Source: Echinococcus granulosus (lineage: Eukaryota; Platyhelminthes; Cestoda; Cyclophyllidea; Taeniidae). Taken from it: DNA of 64,000 nucleotides. Both the position numbers and the translations under genes were made by a program. Positions 36,889 to 49,475 of the stretch are shown piece by piece. Below the pieces are notes generated by a model, which made no database searches, had not been told where the DNA came from, and saw only the letters and a list, made by a program, of their open reading frames with translations. The stretch lies in contig NW_020170434.1 in assembly GCF_000524195.1 (NCBI RefSeq), positions 129,199 to 193,198 on the forward strand. Direction: 5' to 3'. Every line of letters begins with the position of its first letter. Positions within the stretch are counted from its first letter, which is position 1.

Positions 36889-39847
36889 ATGAGCAGACGT
36901 CGAGCAAACCACCTAGCCAACCAAATAAGGGACCAATTTGTAAATGCCCCGCCTCAGATTCGGGTAAGTCGGGCTTCCCTCAACCGTAGAACGTGCGATG
37001 ATGGAAGGTGATTTTACAGGTAGGGGTATTCAGGACTACACTTCCTTCTTCTCCTTCAGATGACACTCGGCTCCAGTTGTGTACCCACTGACACCTGAAA
37101 AGTAGCCTCGATGACAAGAGCTGGTAATGGTAGAACTGGGTCCGCCTTCAGCACTGATTAAAGGGAGAATGCTGTCTTGATACCTAGTGTACAATAGTGG
37201 ATTAGTGGGTGTCTGTCCTCACCGCTACATCTTGATTGGGTTTTCCACTAGCTGACCTAATGTCCACAGGATAATAAACGACTGGGCCGCTGGCTAGAGG
37301 TTGGAAGCGACCGGCCAGACAGGACTAGCTTACGACAGTCGCACCGATTGGACGTAGTAGACGGCAGTCCCCACCTGCCACCACTAGCCATTTAGATTAT
37401 TCCATTTCTTATTTTGTGGAAATAAGTTTCGGATAATCAGAGTCCCCTTAAAACAGATGCAATGTCAATTTTTCCCTAGAATTACCAGAGGGTGTGCTAA
37501 TTGTACTTGGCTTTCTTGGTTGTCGCATTTGCAGATTGATTTCTTGCGTAAGAATGATGAGATCTTTGAAACCGAGTCCAAAGACTTCATTCAAACCCTG
37601 GCCTCCTTTCAACAGGAGTTGGGTCAAATAACCTCCATATTTGACAGCAACAGCAGCAAAAAAAGCATCAACCAATCTGTCAGAGGTGAGTTCAAACAGG
37701 GAGTGGAGTGCCAAGTAATTCTTGAAGATGTAATAAGGCATAACAGTATAAAAAAGTTCCATACTTCACGTTTCGAGTGACTGAGGCGCTGTGAACATGG
37801 GCAGCGCATCATGTCATCAAGTAGGAAATCCAAGTTTTTCTACCTCTCTGTTCTCCACCTCAGCAGTGCTCTTCTTGGCCGCCTTCGGTCAAGTGTTGAC
37901 TTTTCCAGCAGTGGATTTCGAGGGATCGACATTTATGCCTCCTTCGATAGTCCCATGTGGGGAAAATTGTCGTCTTTACACTGCACCAGGCTAGACTGTC
38001 CTATGTGACTTAAATTTGATCGACTTCTTAAAGTAACTTCACACTTTTAATGGCTTGTGTAAATCTCGCCTCACCACCTTGTCCCCATGTTGGTTTGGGT
38101 TCCATCCATTTGCCAGGGCCGTCGAGAACTTAGCACTCGCTTACGTAAAGGTGCCATTGACTGCACCATAGTAAGCGATTTTACAGCACTCAAGTCTGGC
38201 ATCACTTTGGTTGTTGCTGCCAAAAATGGAAGTGACGTTGACAGACCCTCTGTTGTGGTCCTTCACAGGTCTATTCTTCCTTCATCTTTAACCTTTCTGC
38301 TAAGGCGTGTATTTTTGGTGTCCTAATCACGAAATCCAGAGTTTATTTACTCGGCCCTACGAATTACCCCTAAAGCTATAATAAGTCTCATGACTGCAAA
38401 AGGATATCGAGAATGGATCTAAGGCCATAATACAAACGACGAAGGACTAGATCTAGCGGAAACTGAAGAACTGGCGTTGACAGATGTTAAATTTAAACAA
38501 AATAGCCTTTTATTCCGTACCTCACATTCGTTATTCATTAGGCATGATTTCTAACATACGAGAGGCTTCTATTTTATTGGTTGTTTTAGCCCCAGAGACT
38601 TCAGAGTTGGCCGATTTGGAGAAACCGGATTTGGAAGGAATGCTGAAATCCATGGTGAATAAATACACGGCTACAAAGGTGGTAGTGAATCCTGAAATCA
38701 CTCAGAAGGTTCAAGCTGCCGAATCGGCAGCCATTGCAAAATACCTTCAGTGCGTTTGTTGTTTGACTTGGCTAGTCGCTTCAGTAGTCAATGAATGGAC
38801 CAATTTTACTGGTTTCCCCACGTTTGCCTCTTACTTGTAGGCTGCCTAAGCTAAAAATTAGTTGTTTATTTTACCTCTCTTGTGTTTTTAGCCAGCTGGA
38901 TTTTCAAAAAAGGGTTCTGGAGGCAAGCGCTGCCCTCAAAACGTATGCTAGACCTGCCACTCCAGCGTAAGGGATTGCTACTTAAGTCCTGGCAGTAGTA
39001 GTATCACACACTATAAGTGGAATTTTGCCGTGACCCTTCCTTGTAGAAGTGCAAGCAGTTCTGCTATTCGGCGGCCGCCTCTAACCGCCAGAACCAGAAA
39101 ACAATTTTCGAGCAGTCTAGATGACATGGAAAGCGGGGTTGGGTCAGACAACGAAGAGATTGCTGCTGAATTGAAGGAGATGAAGGTGAGAGAAGCTTTT
39201 GGCTAAGACATCTAACAAAACCAGTCTTTTTATGAGGATCAAATTTTGTGGGTAGTGGGGAAGTAACTTTATTACTGACTTTTAGAAGGATTAGGCAATC
39301 ATCAGGAAGTACCACTCGATTAGGGTTGGTTAAGTCAAATGGTAAATTTATGCTGCATTGTTCGCCTCTTGGTAGGATGAAATAATGGACAGATTGATGA
39401 GTCACGATCGCTTGATTGAAAGCGGGCGGGACAGGCTACAGAAGCGGTTGAATGAGCGCAGGATGGCCGCCATGGCTGTGAAAGAGGATACGGAGCGAAA
39501 TCACGCGCAGGCTATTCTCTCCAGGCAGGATGAAGTTGAACACAAGTGAGTAGCGTCGGTCGTCTGTTCTCCTTCACTTTTATAACGCTCCATTCGCTCG
39601 CCATTTGATATCCAGCAAAGTATATGTTACTGAGTAATCATTTAAACACTCATGGCTTTGAGTAGCTAAAGCCTTACTTTTGTTAGTCCTCACACGAATC
39701 CGCCTCTCATTGCCCCGAATCTGGAATGCATTTACTTTTAGCGTTGACAAGGCAAAAATGGATATGCAACGCAAACTGATGTCGCGAATCGAGGCGCAGA
39801 TGCAGAATCGGAGTGAAGTGCCTCAAGCACGAAGGTGCGTTAAGTAA
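36889..39847 (+). CDS. Coiled-coil protein of unknown function
   Basis: Seven exons: 36889-36963, 37535-37685, 38590-38749, 38892-38966, 39047-39185, 39376-39545, 39742-39847. They total 876 nt (291 aa) with consensus GT-AG sites, and all phases close, which supports the model even though I do not recognise the protein. It is charged and helical: an Arg/Gln-rich start (MSRRRANHLANQIRDQF), an acidic helix in exon 2, a long helix in exon 3, a Ser/Thr/Arg linker in exon 5, and a strongly coiled-coil end in exons 6-7 rich in Arg, Glu, Met and Ala. No signal peptide or membrane segment. The stop at 39847 overlaps a good GTAAGT donor at 39844, so a longer isoform is possible. It is divergently paired with the repeat membrane protein. 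Confidence 0.72.
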
Positions 39848-41441
39848 GTTAACTGCCTATGTGCAGCTCGAATAATATTTAACAGTACTGTAGGAATGCA
39901 AGTCATGCTTGAATTTTTAGTAGGTCTCACCATCACGGAAGATTATTTGCCGCTAACGGAGGGAAGGGCCGAGGGGCTAGAGGCCTGACTGGTAGAATTT
40001 GCTGCCAAGCCAAAGTATAACCCATAAACATTAACTAACTAGAGCAGCTGACCGTGATTTAAAAGGGAGTACCGAATTACTGTTCCGTGTTAATGCTCAT
40101 GCACAGATTCTCCGACCGACTTTAAAGCCAGTCCAGAAGGGGCTTTTTTAAGGAAGTTAAGTAAAAGGTAGCTTAGTGATCATTTTGTTAATTTTGCATG
40201 CTCTCATAACTTGTTATTTTTTCTTAATTTTAGTGATACTGAACAAGACTAACCTGGAATCAAACTTCTCAAAACATGTAAAACAAATGGATGCAATGCT
40301 CTTTAATGGTGCTTTGAATACTTGGCATTATATTGTTAAACGCACAGTCAACCGGGTGCCTAATTTTAGAACAGAATATTAAAAAAAAGTTGGCAAAGGA
40401 CTGGGTTTTTCAAGGCAGGGGGGTTGCTTAGTGTTTTGGTACGTTAATTTAATAAAAACCTTCTTCCTAAAATTTCAGATAACCAGTTATACAGATCAGA
40501 AAAAGATTTTTTGATACAATTAAAAAATTATTCGATTAGTTAAATTTAAAGGGTCGGAAGAAAGGGGATTAATTAGGAACTGTTTTGGATCATTCATTCT
40601 CATTAAATTGGAGACAGGAATGCTAAGCATATGCTGAGTTACTTTTAAATTGCCTAATTTATTTTTATCGATTTAGGCATTTTACTTTGAATGCTAGTAA
40701 ATGTTTTTATTTGGGCACAATTCTAATCAAAGGCACTAATTGCCTAGTTTGTTTTAGTATTTAAATCGCATAATTTCAGGCGATTGCTTTAAAAAGCGCC
40801 TGATTCGGACGCAAATATCGGCTCTTGTATCTTTGTGGTGTGTTGTGCGTAGGTTGGACGTTAGTTTTGTTTGATGCATCGATGTATTTTAAAGGAAATG
40901 CTGATTCGTTTTGTGGGTATAGATGAGATTGTGTTGCATAAGGTTGTTTTGGTGTTTTTGAACCCATTTGGGTTTATAGGGATGTTTCGCATTATTGTCG
41001 AATTTCCACATATTAGAGGCGTTCCATTCGTTTCCACCAAGTTTTATTCTTTACAGGCTTTGAACTGCTTTGCACCGGATTTATTGCCATGTATATGCAG
41101 CTAGTGTACGAATATGTCTTCCCGAAACCCTAGTAATTTCTCCTACGTTAGCATTTCGTAGGTTAGTGCCATGACATTGAGGCGTCTTATTGTTCCTCCA
41201 TTCTAGGCATCTGATATTTTCTTCGAGGTTGCTTTGACTTTTGCGTTGTTCTGCTGTCGCGAAGGTTCTGGTCTGAATATTGATTTGCATTCAGAACCCA
41301 ATTCTCCAACTGCATGATCTTTTTCAGTAGCCACGTTTATCTTTGTCATTACCGCTTATCTGCTTCGACTTTTTCATTGTTATCAATAACAATAATCCTG
41401 CCCTTACATGCCAAAATTTGTGTAATTTATTCTAGGCGCCA
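39848..41441. other. Intergenic region upstream of the Bak-like gene
   Basis: About 1.6 kb of AT-rich DNA without supported coding exons. Short frames on either strand show no domain content. Its right end carries the 3' splice site described at 41426-41441. Confidence 0.5.
41426..41441 (+). promoter_or_regulatory. 3' splice acceptor just before the Bak-like start codon
   Basis: A pyrimidine-rich tract ends in tttattctag at 41435, only six bases (gcgcca) before the ATG at 41442. In flatworms this is what a spliced-leader trans-splice acceptor would look like; a cis-spliced 5' UTR intron is the other explanation. The same arrangement recurs at three other genes here. Confidence 0.5.
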
Positions 41442-44432
41442 ATGTCCGGTGAAAATTTTACTAAGGCAGTAAGTTTCCATTGTTTCCGTAATGCCCTATC
41501 AGTTTGTTAAGTTCTGCTTGGATTTGCTATTTTATGCAACTTTTCTTTGCATTCTTTTCCAAACGCCGCTTTCAGTATACCGCGCAGTTAGTAGATTCGA
41601 TTGGTTAACAAATTCGCCAATGGTTACACGCTCCCCTTGCAGGCAGGCAGCAGAAATTCAGGTTCTTGGTCGGGTTGTGAATGCGCGTCTATTGACGGGG
41701 GCGGTGACGCCCTGCCGTCCACCTCAGCGCAACGATCTCAGTGCATCACTACCACCGAGAGCATCAACAGTCTCGAGGTCGTCTTGCGAGTATGTGACTG
41801 CTTTGGCGTTGGAGAATCATTTAAGATATTAGCGAATGCCTAACGCGTTTACCAATACCGTTGCCTTTAGATGAATTACAATTTCCCTATCCGATTTTAG
41901 CAATACGGATATGTGACACTTATTTTTCATTTATTTATGGCAAATGATTGAACCAAGCTGCTGGAAGAAGCCATAAAATATAGCAGTGGACAATTGGATG
42001 TTGGTGTCATATTGGAACAGTAAAACAATCGGGCCGTGGTGGGCGATTTTCCACTAGAACCTTAGAAGCGAACATATTAATAACTCTGTTCCACTGGAGA
42101 CATTGTAAAGCAGAGCGGATGTATTCTTCGAAAAATTTATTCCTTTGTATTCTCCTCCTCTTCACTCAGATCCCAAACGCTGAGGAACGGACAGATGTCC
42201 ACGATGTATACGATTCTTCCAACAGGATTTTTAGAACGTTTTTTATGGTAAAGTTTAAGCAAACTGCTGGCGGAGCTACTGTTTACGCTCAGGCGGATGC
42301 ACAAGTGGTCCTCTCACCTGATGTCCAATCTGCTCCTGGTTCTACCATTGTCACTTCTGTGCCTGGCAGTGATCATAATGACTACGGTGATCAACTTACC
42401 TTCCCGGTGGACAATGCAATTATGAATGGTGGTTTTAGTGATGACGATAAGATTGATGAAATTATACAGCATTTGGAGCTAACCGAGTAAGTCTCTTGAC
42501 ATTGATTTTTTCGACTTTTTTCCACTCTCTAAAGACGGTGTTGTAAATTTTTCTGGTGTGGATCCTGCACCTCTATTACTATCATTAATAATGAAGGGGT
42601 TATTGAGGCTGTTCAAGTTAAATCGAGACTTCCGAGGACGCTATCATTACGGTCAGGGTTGTCACTGTCGTACTGGTGCCCATGAAACACTGATATCATT
42701 CGGTTTTCTTTCTGTTGAGTGGGTGAGCGTCCTTTCACCGATCCGTACTCCTCTTGAAGCCCTCTGTAAGTGAGGATGTTTGCGCATTCGTCAAGATCAT
42801 TAATACCTCAATGGATGGTGTTTGCATTGGTCAACTAATTGGGTGTCGACTGTTAGTAATGGGGCATACCGTTTGGAGTTACTATGGTCAGTCGTCCCAT
42901 CCCTGTGGCTTAGCGCTTTTGAAGGTGTCTGTACAGTTGGATTTCCGTGGTTTTGCAACTTGCAAGGAACTTCATCACCACTGGCTGCTCGTGCGTGTTG
43001 TCACATGGCATCTTGATTAACGGTGTGTGGACTGGCACCAGCTGTCAGTACTCGTGATAGAAGACACTTGCGTACAGTCCCGTCACGGCAGCATCCTTTC
43101 GAATGTTCCTCGTAGCATTAGTAGCACTATCAGAACTCCTCGCACGCCCATCTATCTAAACACATGCGTGTTCAGCATGGAGGTGGACACGATTTACCGC
43201 GTAGTAGCATGCCTAATTAAAGCAGCTACCACCACGTTCGTCTCATTTGGGACGTCTGGGCTCTTACCTTTTATGTTGGCCATCGAAACTACGACGATAT
43301 GTCGTGTGGGAATAGCAAATAGATGTCTCCGATTTTCAGCCGTAACAGTGTATACCTTCATGAATCAAACGCTTTTTGCATTCCAGTATAGAGCGCCAAG
43401 TGGTTGATCGGTTGATCTCACTGGGTGATACCATTGAACAGCATTGCGGAGAAGAGATTGACAAACTTCTGGCCAGTCTTCGGGTCATCCAATCTCCAAC
43501 CGAGACACTTCGCAAAATTGCCGAGTAGTGAGTGCTCCTCTTCTATCCTCGACTACCCCTCTTCCCTTTTTTGGCGCTTTTTTACTAATTCTGCTGCACT
43601 CAGCATTTTTAAGGAAGCTCAATTAAACTGGGGTCGAATCCTCGTCTTCTTTTACTTCGTCGTTCGGTTCTTTCTGCGCTACGCGGCGGAACGTCTGGCG
43701 CAAGGTCTTGCCAACCTCGCTTCCATAGTTGCCAATGCTCTCAAGGATATCTGCACTGCTCGAATCTTCCAGTGGATAGCTGACCACGGCGGTTGGGTAT
43801 GAAGAAGCCCTTAAGTTTTTCTCTAAAGTCTATGTGGTCACTTCTGCTTTTTCGATCATTACGATGTGGTCGTATTCATGGGCCAGGACTGCTTGTCATA
43901 TGCTGATTTTCAATCGAGGCGATCACAAAGCCAGCAATCCCAGTTGATTCGGGTGTACACATCGTTTTATTTCCCATATTCGAGTGAATTTTACGGGCTA
44001 GTCACTGCTTGTGGAACCATTTGCCCAAAGTCAGAAACATGTGGTGTGAAATGTTATTTGTGTAGCTTTACTAGGGTAGTATGTAATTTCGACTCTCGCA
44101 TGGTGCTTACTTCTCACTCCAACTTCTTTGGGTCCCGAGAGCAGTGGAAGGTTCATTTCTTCGCGTATTTCTTATGTTTAGGACATCTTCATAATTGACG
44201 TTTGTCATTTGTGGCTTTGATGGACTTGCTGGTGTGGGGGGCACGTGTGGGTGGATGTAAAACCAAGGAAAAGTGGTTATTGGAATCCTCTTCATTTCAG
44301 CGTCGTCTTACACCCATCGGAGGCGCTATTGCACGAATTGAGAGCATCAAGCCCCTTTTGTCCTCCTTGACCTTCCTGATCCTTGCCCTTGGCACAGCAT
44401 TTTTCTTGGCTCGGGCTCGAGCCTTCTTTTGA
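41442..44432 (+). CDS. Bak-like Bcl-2 family protein (BH3, BH1, BH2, tail anchor)
   Basis: Exons: 41442-41468, 41643-41789, 42170-42486, 43387-43527, 43604-43796, 44301-44432; 957 nt, 318 aa, all in phase. BH3 is at residues 172-185 with the signature L-I-S-L-G-D (L173, G177, D178). BH1 is NWGR at 219-222 followed by an aromatic-rich helix (ILVFFYFVVRF). BH2 is QWIADHGGW at 267-275. A hydrophobic helix at about 294-312, flanked by basic residues (RAR), ends the protein, typical of a mitochondrial outer-membrane anchor. An IFRTFF segment in exon 3 resembles the VFRSYVF helix 1 of BAK. Architecture matches multidomain effectors of the BAK/BAX/BOK type, which oligomerise to permeabilise mitochondria; effector activity here is inference. 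The first 160 residues are longer than in vertebrate BAK and largely low-complexity. Confidence 0.9.
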
Positions 44433-44615
44433 AATTCCGTCGAATTCTTTTTATCGTACCATCTTCATACCTTTTCCCTTCCGAGTACCTAAAACCACAG
44501 TCACCAGCATGGACCCGTGCTTTTTTAATTGGCCTTTTTTGCCCATCGCGATTTTAAACTTTCATACCACCTTTTTCGTATGGCCGCTTCTATACTTTTT
44601 ATTGGTTAGATTTGC

Positions 44616-45848
44616 TCATGGCAATAAAAAATGAGCAACTACCTTGTTTTGTAAAGTCGGGATAGCGGTTTGCTTGAAGTAAGCATCTGGGTGTGGCCTG
44701 TCGGCATTGGGGACCAATGGAATTACGTCCCCTGGACTGATCAACAGATCTACGGGCGTACCCCGACGTGATGCTGCAGGTGAGCAATCAAGCAGCTTCC
44801 ATGGTTGTGAGGCAGTAAAATTGGCATTTGCTGGACGCTCAGTCCGAAAGAAATCACTCTTGATGTAGTTGGTGCTCTGACTTTGAAAAGCCTAGGAATT
44901 AGTCAACACCGGCTACATGATGACAATTAAAGTGTTCCAATTACTCGCATAACCATGTGGATGTTTACTACTCGTTGATTTTCCTCAGAACAACTTGTTG
45001 AAAGGGCAATCGGCGGTCAAAAGTTGGCTTCTCCGTCACCACCACAGGTAGAGGTACACCCGAGTTGGAATCCGATTTACTTGCTCCTGTTCGTGCGGAG
45101 GCCGCACGCACAAGCTTTCACGGTGCCAGACAAAAGTGGTGAAAGAATGCTCTTCTGCTCAACAGTGAGACACCCGAATGGGGTTAGTGTTTCAAGAAGC
45201 CCTGTGCGCTACTTTGCCCCGCAATCAAACCGGCTGCAGGCATGTTAAGGCTGATGATGACCAGCTTTGAAGCGAAGTAGGCTATACCGGCAAGTCTTTG
45301 CAAGCCAAAGTCTTATGGATGTTGGTGAGGCTCTGAGTTAAATGAGTATGTGCCGACGTAGGGGATTGAGTTGAAAATGAGTGTGAATTCCATGTCGCGA
45401 AGTGCCTTGTATTCTGCAACCTTGGAGGAACTTTTGCTTTCAGCTGTGCACGCTTTTCCAGATTCCCAAAATATAGTAGAAGTGTTGGTGGCGTTGGATT
45501 TGGCTGAAGTTTGACATCTCGGATTACGCCGTTTGAGGTGGCGTGGAAGTCTATTTGGGCGAACAAACTTACTCCAAAAGGGATGGCAGTTTTAATCCTA
45601 TTGGTTGGATACTCGTCTTTAACGTGCTGACGTGATTGGCTGCACTTTTGGCGACTTTTGACACCTTCTTCAGGTCAATTGTCAAATGACATCACACTTG
45701 TTCGACTGTCAACACTACTGGTGAAACCTCCTGGTTTCTCAATACTCACCATGGGGATTTCATTCTCTTCTTGCGGTTGATTACATTCCTCGAAGAGACA
45801 TACAACCACCGGAAGCACCACGAACGTCACTCCAGAGGAGATGCGCAT
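44616..45848 (-). CDS. Tentative gene with N-terminal signal peptide, product unknown
   Basis: Four exons fit in phase: 45698-45848, 45288-45664, 45122-45208, 44616-44891; 891 nt, 296 aa. The start MRISSGVTFVVLPVVVCLF looks like a signal peptide. The first intron would be 33 nt, matching the mini-intron class seen elsewhere. The last exon has an 83-codon stretch of natural-looking sequence (NYIKSDFFRTERPANANF) open until just past the possible donor at 44642. I do not recognise a family. Caution: between 45313 and 45567 a second frame is also open and equally protein-like, so the true exon choice could differ; splicing 45750 directly to 45567 would give a shorter 117-residue secreted protein ending at 45313. 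The 3' end runs tail-to-tail into the Bak-like gene. Confidence 0.45.
44623..44628 (+). terminator. Polyadenylation signal AATAAA for the Bak-like gene
   Basis: A perfect AATAAA about 190 nt after the Bak-like stop. It lies inside the last exon proposed for the opposing minus-strand gene, so the two transcripts may overlap at their 3' ends. Confidence 0.5.
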
Positions 45849-47289
45849 GGTAGATTGTTATCCCTCTATATCGTACAATTTCCATGAAAGAGATTTCCGT
45901 CCTCCTCCCCCCAAGCTTTCGTTATAAGCGTGTCTCTAAATAAACGCACCAATGTGTGGATCGGTCAGTGCCTGTAGCAAATCATCCACTGGTTGTATTT
46001 TTCCGTCTCTTCCAACCACCAAACCTTTACAATCGTTGGATTCCATAATTCCACGGAGTTAAGTGAGGCATTGACCGGACAAAATGTACCCGACCACCAC
46101 CGCAACTCATTGGACAGCCTCAGATTGTTGTGCAATTCCCGTATTTACATTATTTGCAACAGTTTCTAAGATCTAAAAACATTTTCATCCATTAGTAGTT
46201 GTGTTGACCCTTAAGACGGGCAGAAATGACTTATGACAAGCATTTACTGCCCTTTTACCCATCCTATGGGACACAAGGGGTGTATTTAATTTTTAACACA
46301 AAATATTCGAATACTACTTGCAGGAAAATAAGTAGAGTGCACATCTCGATCAAATGCTAGGCATTTTCGACGGACTGATACGCCCGCACGATCGTGCGTC
46401 AGTGACGGTGACTGCGCCCGCCAACAAAGCAGTTATCCAGTGCTGTGAACACGAGTCCATCTCCTGGAACGTCTGATTCTGACCACTAGATCAACGCATG
46501 GCACGGAGTGAAATCGCACAGGACCCGAGTCTGCCCGCTGGGAGCAGTGAATGCAGTCACCTGAGGAAGAATCAACCGAATTTGATTGCCAACGTACAAA
46601 GCACAAATTCACGCTTCTCATCTCACTATATGCACCCTAAAGTGATTCAGCTGAGAAGTATCACCACAACCGCACTAACCTAGCCCCGAGTAATTTCCAC
46701 CTAAATGCAATGCCTCAAAGTTCACAACTTCCAAAACTGTATCGAAATGGAACGAGGCGAGACGATATATGAACCACCAAGTGCAGTTTGAAGTCCTTAA
46801 ACCCTGAGGTCTCTGTTGGATTTGAAATCACTTCACAACAACCACGACGCTGGTGTTTTGCAGCGACCGTACTTCTTTACCCAGCCGCTGCTATAGGAAA
46901 CTTGCTCATATGGGGAACCATGACTGCATGCGATAACTTGAGGTCATTGAAGTTGGTTCTACCAACGCCTAGTTGCATTAAATAAATTGCTTAGGGCAAG
47001 GAGTTGCTATTAGAAAACAGTGCAACCCAAAACTACAGCGAGGAATTCATTTTAAAAGAGTGTATGGAGACATAAAAACAAGTGCTTATAATCAGGTAAC
47101 ACCCGACCTATGGTCTCAGCGCAACTACTCAAATAGTGGGAGTAGCGAGTGAACTGCAACACTTTGTCTTGAAAAAAACTGAATAAGTGGACGCGGGTCG
47201 CGCCGTCATACGCACAAAAATAAGTGGATGCGACTTATATCACAAAAATCAGTAATTTGAGCTGTACAGGAAGACGGAGAGCGGTGACT
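45849..47289. other. Intergenic region
   Basis: About 1.4 kb between the tentative secreted-protein gene (its upstream side) and the 3' end of the NAA60 gene. I found no supported exons, RNA genes or repeats. Confidence 0.45.
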
Positions 47290-49456
47290 TCAAAGCGAAT
47301 GAGTGAGAAAGGAAGTGGTGGTGGTGGTGGTGGTATCCGGGGCAGGCGATGGGGACGGAGAGTGTTGCCAGGGTAGAATCCTCGAGACCTTGAAAAAACT
47401 GCTCTGATGCGAGAAGCAGGGCCCAAAAAGAGCTGAGATGGCTCCCTTCAGGCGCAAAGCCACCTGACCGATTAGAGTTACTGTGGCCGTGCGTGTGGCA
47501 CAAAAGTGTTGGCGTAGCCAATGAAGACATTCTTGCCTATTCATGCAGTCGAGTTAGGGAACTTGTTTAACAAAAGTAACCGCTAACATCGGAGAGGCGA
47601 AAGTTTCTAAGTAAAGCAGCTGAGAATCCCTACAAGACCCTCTAAATGAAACAGCATCCAGCCCGTTACATGCATTAATAGCAGCAGGATCGCGGGTCCT
47701 GTTGTTAAATGTTTAAGTCAACTAAAGACTAGATTCCGAATGAGTTTTACAGGCAACCAAAGATTCTATGAACAATACAACAGAGAATTTTAGAAAAAAA
47801 AAGTGGTGCTACAGAACAGTAAATGGCAAGGATACGTAAAAGAGCGCTGTGGGTAGCCACCGTTGCAGTAAAACACACAGCAAATGCCGTCAGCAACGCG
47901 ACCCTCGATGAGATAGCACCGCGGTACGAGATGATGTAGACTGAAGCCTCGGTGTCGATAGAAACACAGTGCGACGCGATTGGTGCACTCGGTGTGTAGA
48001 TAGACCGCACGACAGGGCAAGTAGGTTCGGTGTTGTTGCCACAACCATCGAACAAACATGACCTGATGTGGACTTAACTGAAGCGCTGATGACATCTGTT
48101 GGGATAAGTTGCCAAAATGTGTCTATTTAATGCACTCAAAGTGGGACAATATTCTGAAGCCAATCTCACTGACATACAGGGTCATCGGATTCGAGGAGTG
48201 GCTGATACTGCAAGGTGCTATTGACAGCGGCGGCGCAGCTTGAAAAGTGCCTTTGCCTTTTTGCGTGATTAAGAATCACGGAGAGGAGAAGAGACCCTAG
48301 GTGTAGAGAAGGAACACTTTACAAGACCCAACACCAAAGCCGAATGTGGACTAATAGTCCGAATTTTACTCCGTATCAGTTATTACGCAGCTGTAGTCGC
48401 AAGTTCCAATGCGAGTCATTCAGTGCTTCCTTCTAGTAGAGTATTAGATTACAGGTCTCTTTTCCATGCGTGTTCTTTAACACCTATCCAGAAATTCGTA
48501 GAAATGACAATAATTGTTGAACTCAGGAGTCAAGTTTGCCAACATAAAAACGGAAGCTGGCATCTAACAATCCTAGTAGTGCTGGTAAATTATGTGAGAA
48601 TTGAAGACGCATTTAGAGCTTCTGCAGCATCATAACAGTCCACATTCGAGCACCGAAGCGGGTGGATAGATAAAAAGCTGTATGACCATGCAATTCCTAA
48701 CACTCAGCACTTTATTTCACCCTACTTAAACCTGTTTTATTGCTGTCGGTGACGTTGTGAAGGGGACAAAAATAAGCGTGCCCATAATTTAAAGAGCTCA
48801 TTATTGTCCGCGATCAAAAAGAAATTATGATTTGCATGAATAAAAGCCACATTAAAGAGCAGCAAGTTCATACAGGAGATTTCATAGCTAATGTACACAT
48901 AAAATAACTTAAAACCAAATTGATAACCCCATTCAATAGCCAATGCATAATTAACCAGTAAGGAGCATCAATTAGCAATTTAAAAAGACTATGTGAGTTG
49001 TAGAAAGTACAAGACAAACCTACCAATGCCACATTTGCGATACCGTGATGTGACAGCTAAACTGAGGATGTACATTACAACCGAATCAGCCGCTAATCGT
49101 GGATGAATGATTGTTCGATCCTAGCGGAAAAGAGAAAGAGTAAAGATAAATGATTTCGAAACAAGGCCGGGAAGTGAGAAGAAACTCACAGCCACTTTGC
49201 AACTGCTGAGGGCGCGATACTCGGCTACGATAAGACCAACAATATTCTCCTCCTCCCCTCGCAAAATCTCAAATTGACGGTAGTTGGCGAGAGGAAGGCA
49301 AGCAAGAAGGGTGAGATAGCGGCCGGTGCAGACTACTTCACTGTACCATAGATCCGGATAGCGCACAGGGAAACACTCAATGCAGAGGCGCTGAATTGCC
49401 CCGATATCAGATGGACGCGCCAAACGTAGCTCAACTGCACTAACTACATCTGACAT
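47290..49456 (-). CDS. NAA60: N-alpha-acetyltransferase of the NAA60 (NatF) type
   Basis: Exons in transcript order: 49190-49456, 49024-49120, 47836-48085, 47290-47536; 861 nt, 286 aa, all in phase. NatF acetylates N-termini of membrane proteins at the Golgi surface. The GNAT fold is visible: substrate-side motif FPVRYPDLWY near residues 27-36, beta-4 strand YILSLAV, then the acetyl-CoA loop RxxGxA as RYRKCGIA, and the later AVYLHTECTNRVALCFYRHRGF matching the family's YLHV-TTNN-A-NFYE block. The family GGHPP sequence appears as GGYPQR. An alternative acceptor at 48096 would not keep phase; the one before 48085 does and restores the loop. The C-terminal tail is longer than in human NAA60 and carries a run of seven Thr from a GGT repeat. 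A 3' splice site ends one base before the ATG. Confidence 0.9.
47315..47334 (-). repeat. GGT/ACC trinucleotide microsatellite in coding sequence
   Basis: A 20-base tract of alternating gtg/gtgg (about seven GGT units on the plus strand) encodes a run of Thr near the C-terminus of the NAA60-like protein, seven residues before SFLTHSL. Likely length-polymorphic. Confidence 0.8.
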
Positions 49457-49475
49457 CCTAGAATAAATTGAAAAT
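49457..49475 (-). promoter_or_regulatory. 3' splice acceptor one base before the NAA60 start codon
   Basis: On the minus strand, a T-rich tract ends in TTTATTCTAG and is followed by a single G and then the ATG at 49456. It is nearly identical to the acceptor before the Bak-like gene, and consistent with spliced-leader addition or a 5' UTR intron. Confidence 0.5.

Noticed and set aside
37791..38326. Possible extra exons in the second intron of the coiled-coil gene
   Set aside because: Splice sites exist (for example a 60-nt segment with a GTAAGC donor near 38169), but they break the phase that closes perfectly when exon 2 joins 38590.
42119..42169. ATG at 42119 as start of a signal-peptide protein
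   Set aside because: The hydrophobic residues come from a pyrimidine tract ending in CAG, a 3' splice site; the exon starts at 42170 and upstream exons keep phase.
48096..48250. Extra NAA60 exon near 48160-48215
   Set aside because: Frames contain stops or wrong phase; the acceptor before 48085 joins exon 2 in phase and restores the RxxGxA acetyl-CoA motif.
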